From positions 4,182 to 68,181 of the forward strand of contig JAUBSN010000043.1 of the NCBI GenBank assembly GCA_036704825.1: a DNA stretch of 64,000 bases, read 5' to 3'. The DNA comes from Microcoleus sp036704825 (GTDB lineage: Bacteria > Cyanobacteriota > Cyanobacteriia > Cyanobacteriales > Microcoleaceae). Position numbers and translations under genes: made by a program. A model generated the notes under the pieces. It was not told where the DNA came from. It saw only the letters and a list, made by a program, of their open reading frames with translations, and ran no database searches. Positions 26,901 to 34,104 of this stretch are shown one piece after another. How positions within the stretch are numbered: the first letter of the stretch is position 1; the number at the start of each line of letters is the position of its first letter.

Positions 26901-28084
26901 TATCAAGTTCCTTCATCCAATCGATGGACAATACCGAAATAGCCTTGCTAGGACACATGATTGGAGACGGATGTACTCTACCTCGACACGCTATTCAATA
27001 CACGACTAGAGAGAAAGATTTAGCCAATACAGTTGCAAATCTTGCAATAGAAGTCTTTGGAGAGCGAATCATACCTCGTATTTGTAAAGAACGTGATTGG
27101 TATCAAGTTTATCTTCCTGCCACCTATCATCTCACACATAATGTGAGGAATCCTGTAACTGAATGGCTAGATGCTTTAGGTGTTTTTGGTCTGCGTTCTC
27201 ACCAGAAGTTTGTCCCCAATCAAATATTTGAGCAGCCTCAAGAAGCAATAGCTTTATTTTTACGCCATCTTTGGTGTACTGATGGTTGCATAAAAACAGG
27301 TAGGGGTAAAGGTCATTACCCTAGTGTTTACTATGCTTCCAGTAGTGAAAAATTGGCAAGAGATGTTCAGTCACTCTTACTCAGACTTGGTATCAATGCC
27401 CGCTTATTTTTAAGCCCCCAGCCAGGGAAAGGGCGAGATCAACATCAAGTTTGGGTTACTGGAAGACCTGATTTAGATAAGTTTATTCATTTGATTGGTG
27501 CAGTAGGTAACTACAAACAGCAAGCTCTGACAGAAATTGCAGAATACATAGAAATTCGTTCTAGCAATACTAATAGAGATGTCATACCGCGTGATGTGTG
27601 GAAAATGTATGCTGTTCCTGCTATGCAGCAATTTGGTTTAACTACACGCCAGATGCAAGCACAGCTTGGCAACTTATATTGTGGTACAACTCTTTACAAA
27701 CACAACCTTGGTCGGGAACGAGCATTCAAATTAGCTACAATTGTTAAATCTGATGAACTTGCCCTCTTATCTAAGAGCGATATTTACTGGGATGAAATCG
27801 CCTCAATAGAAGTTGATGGCGAAGCTGAGGTTTACGATTTAACAGTGCCTGCACTGCATAATTTTGTCGCTAATGACATCATAGTTCACAACTCGATCGA
27901 GCAAGACGCGGATTTAGTAATTATGCTCTACCGCGATGAATATTACAATCCTGATTCGCCCGATCGCGGAATTGCAGAAGTAATTATTACCAAACACAGA
28001 AACGGCCCCACAGGAATCATCAAACTATTATTCGACGCCCAATATACCTGCTTTCGCAATCTGGCATCTCCAAAGCGATCGTAA
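23987..28084 (+). CDS. dnaB: Replicative DNA helicase DnaB with two inteins
   Basis: The precursor has 1365 residues; removing two inteins (495 and 429 residues) leaves a 441-residue DnaB of normal size. The N-domain (MPTNIEAEEAILGGILIDPEA) and RecA-like motor are intact across the exteins: ARPAMGK joins TAFCTNIA at the P-loop, then FSLEMSKEQLVQRI, LVLLDYLQLM, IIALSQLSRGVEAR, and DLRESG joins SIEQDADLVIMLYR. DnaB unwinds DNA at the replication fork as a hexamer. Because both inteins interrupt the ATPase core, the helicase should be inactive until both are spliced out. Confidence 0.97.
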   Translation: MSDLMPTNIEAEEAILGGILIDPEAISRIAELLRPEFFAITAHQVIYRSALALFLQGQPTDLMTVTTALTDRNQLEQVGGLTKLAQLVDRTVSAVNIDQYAVLVEDKYQRRKLIEAGNNIVQLGYETAVPLETVLDRAEQEIFSITQERPQQDLVSIGETLNQTFQDLENRNEGLTLPGIPCGFYDLDAMTGGFQRSDLIIVAARPAMGKCNIGATNILQGDGSLVTIEEIYQKRQAELLTLGEDWKFHLTKPSAFIDDGIKPVFRLTTRLGRFIETTITHPFLTIKGWRQLGEIQAGDKIAVPRKMDVFGQETIRDCEVKLLAYLIGDGCLTRSAPQFTNGNTAILQDFAKAATSFGGLKLRFRDQGRRAPEYYLIGDREGYIERVDLFACNLKKALEKRHLLVEQFAQELQILPVLASSWVQGMAFPKRELLTRICKYLEVDPEELVGPGMEAINIKHRNPLRYWLEKLGLMGKNAHEKTVPEIVFKLERSQVALFLNRLFSTDGWATLLTSGQSQLGYCSVSEGLARHVQHLLLRFGIIAALKKRSVKYKNTRRPAWQIDITDAKSIKTFISEIGIFGKEVALFKVKEALENKECHNNRDLIPVEAWEYIALAKGNESWASLAKRAGIKGHSNIHVGKRALSRERFLVLATALDNLWLKQLADSEVYWDEIVSIEPMGNKQVYDLTIPETHNFVANDICVHNTAFCTNIAHHIAAGQQKLPVAVFSLEMSKEQLVQRILSSEAKIESNRLRSGRISQNEWEPISTAIGNLSELPLFIDDTPNITVTEIRSKVRRLQAEQGGTLGLVLLDYLQLMEGTSDNRVQELSRITRSLKGLARELNVPIIALSQLSRGVEARTNKRPMMSDLRESGCLTGDSLVMLADTGVRVPIRELVGKSGFTVWALNEATMQLEKAVVSNAFATGVKPVLRLQTRLGRAIRATGNHKFLTIHGWRRLDELKIGDRIALPRYVSSSFIQSMDNTEIALLGHMIGDGCTLPRHAIQYTTREKDLANTVANLAIEVFGERIIPRICKERDWYQVYLPATYHLTHNVRNPVTEWLDALGVFGLRSHQKFVPNQIFEQPQEAIALFLRHLWCTDGCIKTGRGKGHYPSVYYASSSEKLARDVQSLLLRLGINARLFLSPQPGKGRDQHQVWVTGRPDLDKFIHLIGAVGNYKQQALTEIAEYIEIRSSNTNRDVIPRDVWKMYAVPAMQQFGLTTRQMQAQLGNLYCGTTLYKHNLGRERAFKLATIVKSDELALLSKSDIYWDEIASIEVDGEAEVYDLTVPALHNFVANDIIVHNSIEQDADLVIMLYRDEYYNPDSPDRGIAEVIITKHRNGPTGIIKLLFDAQYTCFRNLASPKRS
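24617..26101 (+). other. DnaB intein 1 (P-loop site) with LAGLIDADG endonuclease
   Basis: This intein covers residues 211-705 of the precursor. It begins with Cys211 directly after AMGK, inside Walker A, and ends THNFVANDICVHN before Thr of the C-extein. The N-terminal splicing block and the TTRLGRFIETTITHPFLTI (block B, TxxH) segment are visible. LLAYLIGDGCLTR and FLNRLFSTDGWATL are the two LAGLIDADG-type motifs, both with the acidic residue. The C-terminal His-Asn and +1 Thr are proper splicing residues. The endonuclease looks potentially active. Confidence 0.93.
26606..27892 (+). other. DnaB intein 2 (RESG/SIEQD site) with LAGLIDADG endonuclease
   Basis: This intein covers residues 874-1302. 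It starts CLTGDSLVMLADTGVRV after RESG and ends LHNFVANDIIVHN before Ser, the same insertion point as the well-known Synechocystis DnaB intein, which it closely resembles. Block B is TRLGRAIRATGNHKFLTI. The endonuclease motifs are LLGHMIGDGCTLP and LFLRHLWCTDGCIK. All splicing residues (Cys1, block B His, penultimate His, terminal Asn, +1 Ser) are present. Confidence 0.95.
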
Positions 28085-28102
28085 ATCAACCAGAACATAC
28101 AC

Positions 28103-28136
28103 AGAAACCCGGTTTCTTAAAAAAAACCGGGTTTCT
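28103..28136 (+). terminator. Hairpin terminator downstream of dnaB
   Basis: A 13-base perfect stem (AGAAACCCGGTTT with AAACCGGGTTTCT) has an A-rich 8-base loop and starts 19 bases after the dnaB stop. There is no long T-run after it on the plus strand. The same AAACCCGGTTTCT palindrome recurs elsewhere, for example near 62928, so it may double as a dispersed repeat. Confidence 0.6.
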
Positions 28137-28176
28137 AAACACCGTAAAAGTTTTACGTTGAATTAGATTGAACTAC

Positions 28177-28764
28177 CTAGCCAGCGATTCTCAACAATTC
28201 CACATCAAAAATCAGCGTAGCATTAGGAGGAATCACCCCGGCCGCACCGCGAGCACCGTAACCGAGTTCAGGGGGAATAATCAACTGGCGGCGGTCTCCA
28301 ACTTTCATCGTACCGACACCTTCATCCCAACCCTTAATTACTTGACCCACGCCAATTTTGAACTCAAAAGGAGAATTGCGATCGCGCGAACTGTCAAACT
28401 TCGTGCCATCCTCCAAAGTTCCAGTGTAGTGTACCACAACCTTCTGCCCGGTTTTTGGAATCGCCCCATTACCCTCTTTCAATTCAACATATTTCAGACC
28501 TGAATCTGTGGTGACAGTTTTCTCAGTATTATCAGTCATGTTATTGCCAGCGATAGTAGCTGGTACCTCCGGTAAAGTAGCATCAGCTACTAGCAAACTA
28601 TCTTCATTTAAAGACGGCGCTGAGAACTTCTCAATAGCAGTCTCGGGTAAAATATTGTTCAATTCCGCGGCAACTGCTTGAGACCCAGAACCGCCCATTT
28701 GAGCGACTATCAAAAACAAAAAGCAAACCAGCATTACTCCCAAGCTGACTAGAACTCCTCGCAA
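28177..28764 (-). CDS. FKBP-type peptidyl-prolyl cis-trans isomerase, exported or membrane-anchored
   Basis: This 195-residue protein has an N-terminal hydrophobic segment (residues 3-23), a linker to about residue 85, and a complete FKBP domain: VVVHYTGTLEDGTKFDSS, PFEFKIGVGQVIKGWDEGV, GDRRQLIIPPELGYGARG and IPPNATLIFDVELL. It should accelerate proline isomerisation of exported proteins in the periplasm or thylakoid lumen. The hydrophobic segment could be a signal peptide (VAAEL end) or anchor. It is convergent with dnaB. Confidence 0.93.
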   Translation of the reverse strand: MRGVLVSLGVMLVCFLFLIVAQMGGSGSQAVAAELNNILPETAIEKFSAPSLNEDSLLVADATLPEVPATIAGNNMTDNTEKTVTTDSGLKYVELKEGNGAIPKTGQKVVVHYTGTLEDGTKFDSSRDRNSPFEFKIGVGQVIKGWDEGVGTMKVGDRRQLIIPPELGYGARGAAGVIPPNATLIFDVELLRIAG

Positions 28765-29043
28765 AATTAATCCTCCTAATACTTTTAACCGCGATATCTC
28801 AGATATCTAAGACATCTAGTACAACAAGAACTACCAAATGTTATCTGAACTTTTTCACCAAAAAATGGCTGAGATCGGATAATTTTCAAGGCAAAAGTAT
28901 GAAGTCAAAATGTTTGTAATTCTACATAAATGGCTTCTACATAAGTGCCTTTTTTAGCCTTCTGCCTTCGGGTGACAATTTTATCACAAGATAGCAGCGA
29001 ACTTCTTGCGGGCGTTAGCGAAGCTTGCAGAAGAGGATCGAAC

Positions 29044-29370
29044 TCAGCGCCAGTTACGGTTTTCTAAATCCCGCATCTGACGTTCCAAACGATCGAGCCT
29101 TCCCCGCAACTCATCCATTTCGGACTGTCGGGGAACGCCCATATCTTGCAGCATATTCCGCAGTTGCCGCTGCAACTGCGTATCCCAATTGCCGTGTTCC
29201 GACTTGAGGTGCTCCGTCATGTCATCGACAAAGGTTTTGGCTTGCTCAGGATTGATTTTGCCATCTTTGACCCATTGCTCGCTGACTTCCTGCAATTTCT
29301 CTGCCACCAGAGAGGTAGTACCAATGCCCAGCATTACCAGTTGTTTGAGTAAGTTGCTATTGTTATCCAT
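29044..29370 (-). CDS. Phasin-like small helical protein
   Basis: This 108-residue protein starts MDNNSNLLKQLVMLGIGTTSLVAEKLQE. The pattern of a short hydrophobic opening, WVKDGKINPEQAKTFVDDMTEHL and a C-terminal coiled coil (MDELRGRLDRLERQMRDLENR) matches the phasin/polygranule-associated-like family seen in cyanobacteria. Function is not established. It may bind granules or act as a scaffold through its coiled coil. There is no operon partner. Confidence 0.7.
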   Translation of the reverse strand: MDNNSNLLKQLVMLGIGTTSLVAEKLQEVSEQWVKDGKINPEQAKTFVDDMTEHLKSEHGNWDTQLQRQLRNMLQDMGVPRQSEMDELRGRLDRLERQMRDLENRNWR

Positions 29371-29586
29371 AGATTTTTCCTAATGTTTGCCCTTTCATGC
29401 CCGATCGGCTCAGGTCGCCTGCTGTCGCTGCGAAACTATCTGTAAACTTAAAGTTACATCAGCGCACACCTACCTTTCTATTTTGGAGCATCCAGCCGCC
29501 TGATGGCGAGCCGATCGCCCATTCTCGGCGTTCGGAAAACCCCCTAATGAGCCTACCCACCACATTACCTCATAACCCTGCTGTCT

Positions 29587-29943
29587 ATGCCTGATTGCCC
29601 CCGCTGTCACCAACCTGTAGACGCCCGAGCGCTCGCCTGTCCGCACTGTAAAATCCCCCTCAAAGCTTTCGGTCATCCGGGTATCCCCCTTTATCGATCG
29701 AAACCCGAAGAATTTCTCTGCACTACCTGTATTTATCACGAAGACGACTCTTGCAACTACCCGCAGCGTCCCTTTGCCAAAGAATGCACGCTTTATCACG
29801 ATCGAGCTGAGCCACTTGTGCCGCAGACGAGCCATTACAGCAGCGGTGACGGGCTGCAATCGCTCAAAAATTTGTGTCAGCGCCATCTGGTTTGGTTAGC
29901 ATTATTAGGTTTAATTATTATTAGCATTGCTCTGTCGATTTAA
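29587..29943 (+). CDS. Zinc-ribbon protein with C-terminal membrane helix
   Basis: The 118-residue protein opens with a double-CxxC zinc ribbon (PDCPRCHQPVDARALACPHCK). A second Cys cluster follows in EFLCTTCIYHEDDSCNYPQRPFAKECTLY, which could bind another metal ion. It ends in a hydrophobic helix (LVWLALLGLIIISIALSI). This suggests a small membrane-anchored metal-binding protein; function is unknown. Confidence 0.8.
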   Translation: MPDCPRCHQPVDARALACPHCKIPLKAFGHPGIPLYRSKPEEFLCTTCIYHEDDSCNYPQRPFAKECTLYHDRAEPLVPQTSHYSSGDGLQSLKNLCQRHLVWLALLGLIIISIALSI

Positions 29944-30015
29944 TCGGATTGTACAAAGCGTAGAATAGAGATATCTCTGTTAATCTGGGTTGCTCTATTA
30001 TTCTCTAAATTATTC

Positions 30016-30981
30016 ATGAGCTACGTATTCGGAATCGACGGCGGCGGCACTAAAACTATCTGCCTTTTAATGGACGACAACCACCTTGTTTTAGGACGGG
30101 GTGAAGCAGGGCCGTCAAATTATCAAACCCTGGGAATTGAGACAGCAAAACAATCTCTCCAATTGGCGATCGAACGAGCAGTTCTGTCCGCTCAGGTCGA
30201 GGCAGCAGGCAATCTCAACATAGAAGCAATCGGTCTGGGACTAGCAGGCGTCGGTCGTCCAAAAGATCGTGAAATAGTGCAATTTGTAGTGCAGAACTTG
30301 CAGTTGACCAATACTTTACCAGTAACCCGATCGTTCCTGCCCAGGAATATAGTAATTTGCAGCGACTGCGCGATCGCACTTGCTGGCGGTACAGGTCATC
30401 CAGTGGGTATCGCCGTTATTTCAGGCACCGGTTCGATTGTTTTTGGGCAAAACCGCCAAGGGAAAACTAAACGAGTCGGCGGTTGGGGATATATTTTAGG
30501 CGATGAAGGCAGCGGATACAACATCGCCCTTCAGGGTTTGCAAGCTGCTTTGAAGTTCTATGACGGACGCGAAGATTTTACCGTACTTGCGGAAAAATTT
30601 CAAACGCATTTAGGCCTCAATAACCTAGAAGAATTGGTAGAAGTTGTTTACGGGCGCGGTTGGGGAGTCAAAGAAATTGCAGCTTTAGCGCCGATTGTCG
30701 ATCGAGCCGCAGCAGAGGGCGATCGCGTCGCTGACTGCATTATCAATAATGCTGTGGCAGAATTAACCTATTCCACAAAAATAGCCATTTCAGCGCTATT
30801 TAACCAAAGAGAAGAATTTGAAATTGTGATCGTAGGAGGTGTGTGGGGCGGCGAGGCAAATTGCCGGGGTCGGTTTGAAGAGGCTATAAGTGCGATCGCC
30901 CCAAAAGCTAAGGTAATCTCGCCCCGATACGAACCAGCTTTCGGTGCTGGATTGCTAGCTTTAAACGCTCTCAACAATTAA
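30016..30981 (+). CDS. BadF/BadG/BcrA/BcrD-family ATPase (N-acetylglucosamine-kinase-like)
   Basis: This 321-residue ASKHA-fold protein has the phosphate-1 motif YVFGIDGGGTKTICLL, ICSDCAIALAGGTG, phosphate-2 GIAVISGTGSIVFG, GWGYILGDEGSGYNIA and the adenosine motif IVIVGGVWGG. These fit N-acetylglucosamine/muramic-acid-type sugar kinases rather than benzoyl-CoA reductase activases, since no Cys-rich cluster for an iron-sulfur centre is seen. It probably phosphorylates amino sugars in cell-wall recycling. Substrate is inferred. Confidence 0.85.
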   Translation: MSYVFGIDGGGTKTICLLMDDNHLVLGRGEAGPSNYQTLGIETAKQSLQLAIERAVLSAQVEAAGNLNIEAIGLGLAGVGRPKDREIVQFVVQNLQLTNTLPVTRSFLPRNIVICSDCAIALAGGTGHPVGIAVISGTGSIVFGQNRQGKTKRVGGWGYILGDEGSGYNIALQGLQAALKFYDGREDFTVLAEKFQTHLGLNNLEELVEVVYGRGWGVKEIAALAPIVDRAAAEGDRVADCIINNAVAELTYSTKIAISALFNQREEFEIVIVGGVWGGEANCRGRFEEAISAIAPKAKVISPRYEPAFGAGLLALNALNN

Positions 30982-31262
30982 CCTGGCGATCCCAGCCTTC
31001 GTGCTGGAATTTCACCTTAACTAATTAGAGGCTAAGGGGGGCGATGAATCGAAATCTCTCCTTTATCCTCCTTATCTTCCCAATCTTGCCCATTTTCTCG
31101 ATCTTTCCACCTTTTAAAATTTTCGATTATCTACCTTATCTTCCCAACTTGTAGAATTCCAGCCTGCCATAATCAAAACATCAGATGAATGCGAAACAAG
31201 AAACAAATTTAGCAGTAGTGCGTTCCTAAGTAAACCAAAACCGCAGCAAGGAGACAATTTAT

Positions 31263-31919
31263 ATGATTACTTCTCAAAAATGGCGTTCAGCAACAGCAGC
31301 AATCCTCGCACTGGGCATTACAGTGGGAACCAGCGCGCCGTTGGTGGTAGCTACTCCCGCAGAAGCGCAACAACGAATTTCCCAATTTGATAGCATCCGA
31401 ATTCCCTCGGGCAGTGTAATTCCAGTTAGCTATGAAAAAGACAAAATAGTTGTCACCCGCGAAGAAACTGCACCTTTAACTTTAACAGTGGCGCGAGACA
31501 TCCGCACAGCTCAAGGCAGAGTAGTCATCCCCGGAGGCAGTCAGATAGTCGGGACACTGCAACCTGTCAGAAGAGGCAATCAAATCGGTACTCAATTTGT
31601 TGCCAGAGAGTTAATTATCAGCCGCCGCCAACGCTATCGGATTGACGGCTATTCGGGAGTTATTACCAGAACCGAAAGAGTTCAAAAAGGTGCTGGTACA
31701 GGTTCAGTAGCCCAAGGTGCAGCATTAGGTGCAGCAGCAGCAGCAGCACTCGCAGGCATTACCGGCGACAAAGCGATCGCGACTGAAGAAGTATTGGGAG
31801 GCGCTGGGATCGGCGCTTTAGCTGGAGTATTGTTGGGGCGGCGCAGCGTTGACGTGCTCGTGATTCGCCCGGAACAAGATTTGGCAGTGAGATTGCGATC
31901 GGACATCGTACTCCGCTAA
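31263..31919 (+). CDS. Exported conserved protein with glycine-zipper-like segment
   Basis: This 218-residue protein has a signal peptide (MITSQKWRSATAAILALG... with likely cleavage after AEA near residue 35). The middle carries beta-rich sequence (SGSVIPVSYEKDKIVVTREE, VVIPGGSQIVGTLQPV). Residues 145-200 are Ala/Gly-rich with GAALGAAAAAALAGITG and GGAGIGALAGVLLGRR, a glycine-zipper-like membrane segment. AAGGAG lies 12 bases upstream of the ATG. It is probably a periplasmic or outer-membrane-associated protein of unknown function. Confidence 0.8.
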   Translation: MITSQKWRSATAAILALGITVGTSAPLVVATPAEAQQRISQFDSIRIPSGSVIPVSYEKDKIVVTREETAPLTLTVARDIRTAQGRVVIPGGSQIVGTLQPVRRGNQIGTQFVARELIISRRQRYRIDGYSGVITRTERVQKGAGTGSVAQGAALGAAAAAALAGITGDKAIATEEVLGGAGIGALAGVLLGRRSVDVLVIRPEQDLAVRLRSDIVLR

Positions 31920-31956
31920 CATTGGAATCTTCGGATTAATTATTTGCAGTAAAACA

Positions 31957-32423
31957 TTGTCGATCGCTAACTTGTTGTCTCCCGATAATTGGCTAGGCAT
32001 ACTGTTAAGGTTGTGCCTAGCCATGTTTGTTGGCGGAATTATTGGATGGGAGCGCCAACTCAGAAACAAACCAGCGGGATTGAGAACTCATATGCTAGTA
32101 AGTATGGGTTCTGCACTGTTTGTTTTAATGCCGCTGGCAATGGGGAAAAATGAAAACGGAGGAGATGCTGTAGCGCGCGTAATTCAAGGCATTGCTGCCG
32201 GGATTGGGTTTTTGGGAGGCGGAGAAATCCTGCGGGAATCTCAGCAGGAAAGAGGCAAACCGGAAGTTCACGGGCTTACCTCTGCCGCCGCTATTTGGGT
32301 ATCAGCGCTTTAGGAACAGCAGCAGGATGCGGGTTGTGGCAACTGGCATTAATTGGCGCTTTAATGTCGCTGTTTGTTCTGAGAGTAATTAAAGAGTTAG
32401 AGCGTCGGAGTCGTAGGAAATAG
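31957..32423 (+). pseudogene. MgtC/SapB-family membrane protein, frameshifted
   Basis: The first frame encodes residues typical of MgtC/SapB (IGWERQLRNKPAGLRTHMLVSMGSALF, GIAAGIGFLGGGEIL, HGLTSAAAIWVSA) then hits a stop at 32311. The continuation LGTAAGCGLWQLALIGALMSLFVLRVIKELERRS lies in another frame and runs to a stop at 32421-32423. A single missing base near 32305-32310 explains this; adding it back would give about 155 residues, normal for the family. It is either a genuine inactivating mutation or a sequencing error. The start is uncertain (TTG at 31957 is likely). Confidence 0.85.
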
Positions 32424-33236
32424 TCTCAGTTATGATAGAAAATCGGGTATTATAACCGTTATAACGTTTGTAGTGAGGTGGAAGTACGAGCTATTTTTGT
32501 GAGGGTTAAAGTCCTCACTATCAACTAATTTTATTGCTGTAGATTGAGGGTAAATAATATTAGCTGTTTCATACCAAGTCCAGTTAATCACTGCTCGTAA
32601 ATTGTTGGCTCTCATCCCAGCCATACTTGTCAAGATGGCGATCGAGGGGCGTTGCACAATTTGAGGATGATTATTTGGGGGTGTTCCGCCTTGTGTGAAA
32701 ATACACGCCTTCGGGCTACGAGAGCCCATTCCACAAAAAAACAATCAAAATCACCCCGCAATTATGCAACGCCTACAAAGTGGCTAAAACGCTTGAAATC
32801 TCTGCTTGGGGCGATCGATAAATCTTCTCCATTTGATAGAGAATTAACAATACATAATATTTCAAGAATAATGCTCAACTTTTACAAAGCAAACACTTTA
32901 ACTACGCCTTGACAGGTCTGGTCATCCCAGCCTGACCTTGGACGAGTGGAGTCCTCACTACAGCGGTTTTCAAGCGTGGTGAGGTATGTCTTATTCCCAC
33001 GGAGGCCTATTCCCACGGAGTCCGATAGTACCTCATCTTTCCGAGAAAGGCTATATCCACTTAAATATTCATTTAAATATTTATTTAAATTTTAGTGAAT
33101 TGGCTCAACACCCATTGAACCCAAATACCCATACTTTTTAAATTAATTAGTATATAAATCCGCAAAATAATTATATTTTTAACCAGCATTAATTATAAAA
33201 CTTAATTTTATATCGCCCGATTGCTGAATTAAATAA
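32424..33236. other. Intergenic region with repeats, no gene recognised
   Basis: These 813 bases have no convincing gene. They contain an inverted-repeat element (32648-32773), fragments with GTAGTGAGG / CCTCACTA strings near 32470-32520 and 32950, and two copies of TATTCCCACGGAG at about 32990-33020. The last 200 bases are very AT-rich with TTTAAAT repeats. Confidence 0.6.
32648..32773. repeat. MITE-like element with GGCGTTGCACAATT ends
   Basis: The left end GGCGTTGCACAATT pairs with the right end AATTATGCAACGCC (one mismatch), enclosing 126 bases. The outer GGCGTTGC matches the ends of the element at 45451-45562, suggesting one family. Confidence 0.6.
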
Positions 33237-33449
33237 TTAATTACTATCCGGAAAGTTTGGCATTGTTATCAATTCCAAAGACTCTTGCCTGACACGACCG
33301 GCCATCGCAGCTAACTGCAAGCTCATAAAAGCATTCAAATCTTCCAAATCACACTTGGCTGAGGAAAAAATCTTCTGCATTTCATTTTCCGCTTCCAAAC
33401 TAAGATATCCAGCAGCAATAGCTTGTTTGACAACTTCACGAATCTGCAC
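33237..33449 (-). CDS. Small conserved cyanobacterial protein, twin A
   Basis: This 70-residue protein starts MQIREVVKQAIAAGYLSLEAE. It shares its whole length with the upstream gene at 33500-33730: a helix with GYL(S/T)xEAEN, then K(C/Y)DLEDLNAFM(S/A)LQLAAM and VRQES. There is no signal peptide, membrane helix or catalytic motif. Its size and charged helices could suit a regulator or adaptor, but function is not recognised. Confidence 0.7.
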   Translation of the reverse strand: MQIREVVKQAIAAGYLSLEAENEMQKIFSSAKCDLEDLNAFMSLQLAAMAGRVRQESLELITMPNFPDSN

Positions 33450-33499
33450 GGTAGAAATGTCCCTTACTAAATTTGAACTAATTAAAAGCCAACTAATTA

Positions 33500-33730
33500 C
33501 TAACAGGAAGTTTCGGAAGCCGTCTCGCCAAAGATTTCAAACTTTTTGAGCTCGCGAGACTCTTGTTTCACTCCTCCGGACATGGCTGCTAGTTGCAAAG
33601 CCATAAAAGCATTTAAGTCTTCCAAGTCATACTTGGTGGTAGTTAACATCCGGCGCAGTTGATTTTCGGCTTCAACGGTTAGATAGCCTAGAGCCAGAGC
33701 TTGCTGGGAGAGATCGCGAATTAGTACCAT
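33500..33730 (-). CDS. Small conserved cyanobacterial protein, twin B
   Basis: A protein of about 76 residues from the ATG at 33730 (MVLIRDLSQQALALGYLTVEAEN), paralogous to the gene 50 bases downstream. The segment TKYDLEDLNAFMALQLAAMSGGVKQES is strongly conserved between the two. The longer frame to 33769 adds non-conserved residues, so I prefer 33730. The two are probably co-transcribed. Function is unknown. Confidence 0.72.
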   Translation of the reverse strand: MVLIRDLSQQALALGYLTVEAENQLRRMLTTTKYDLEDLNAFMALQLAAMSGGVKQESRELKKFEIFGETASETSC

Positions 33731-33769
33731 AACACTTCGGGATTTGATTGGTTCAATCCTAAGTATCAA

Positions 33770-34104
33770 CTGTTTTCACAGAATCAGCAGTGACGGCTAT
33801 TGCTCGACAAGTGTGACATTGTTACGGGGCACTCGTGACAGCCGGAGTCGCAGAGTGTGACTAAGTATTTGCACGGTTGTGACGGCGATCGCGCGTGGGA
33901 TGCCAGAGGAGGAGTCGGAGAGTGGGGAGTCCGAGAATGTCCGGGTGTCTGGGTGGGGGAGTCGGAGAGTGTCCGAGTGGGGGAGTTGGAGAGGGGGAGC
34001 ATTTTTCTTTTTCCCTGGGACTAATGACTGATGACTCCTGCTTCCTACCTTGAGAAGACGCTCAACGTCTATAATCAGCAAGTTAAATATTTACGACCAC
34101 ACAT
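33770..34104. other. Intergenic region with purine-rich tandem repeats
   Basis: No gene is seen. Positions 33915-34000 are G/A-rich imperfect repeats of GGAGAGT, GTCCGAG and GGGGGAGT units, the same style as the array embedded in the PKS gene at 42792. A short ACTAATGACTGATGACTCC repeat follows at about 34019. Confidence 0.65.

Noticed and set aside
32430..32912. Open frames of 86-104 codons on both strands
   Set aside because: They run across an inverted-repeat element and GTAGTGAGG-type intergenic repeats; no family is recognisable.
33900..34010. CRISPR-like array of short repeats
   Set aside because: Units are imperfect, 7-16 bases long and have no unique spacers of constant length.
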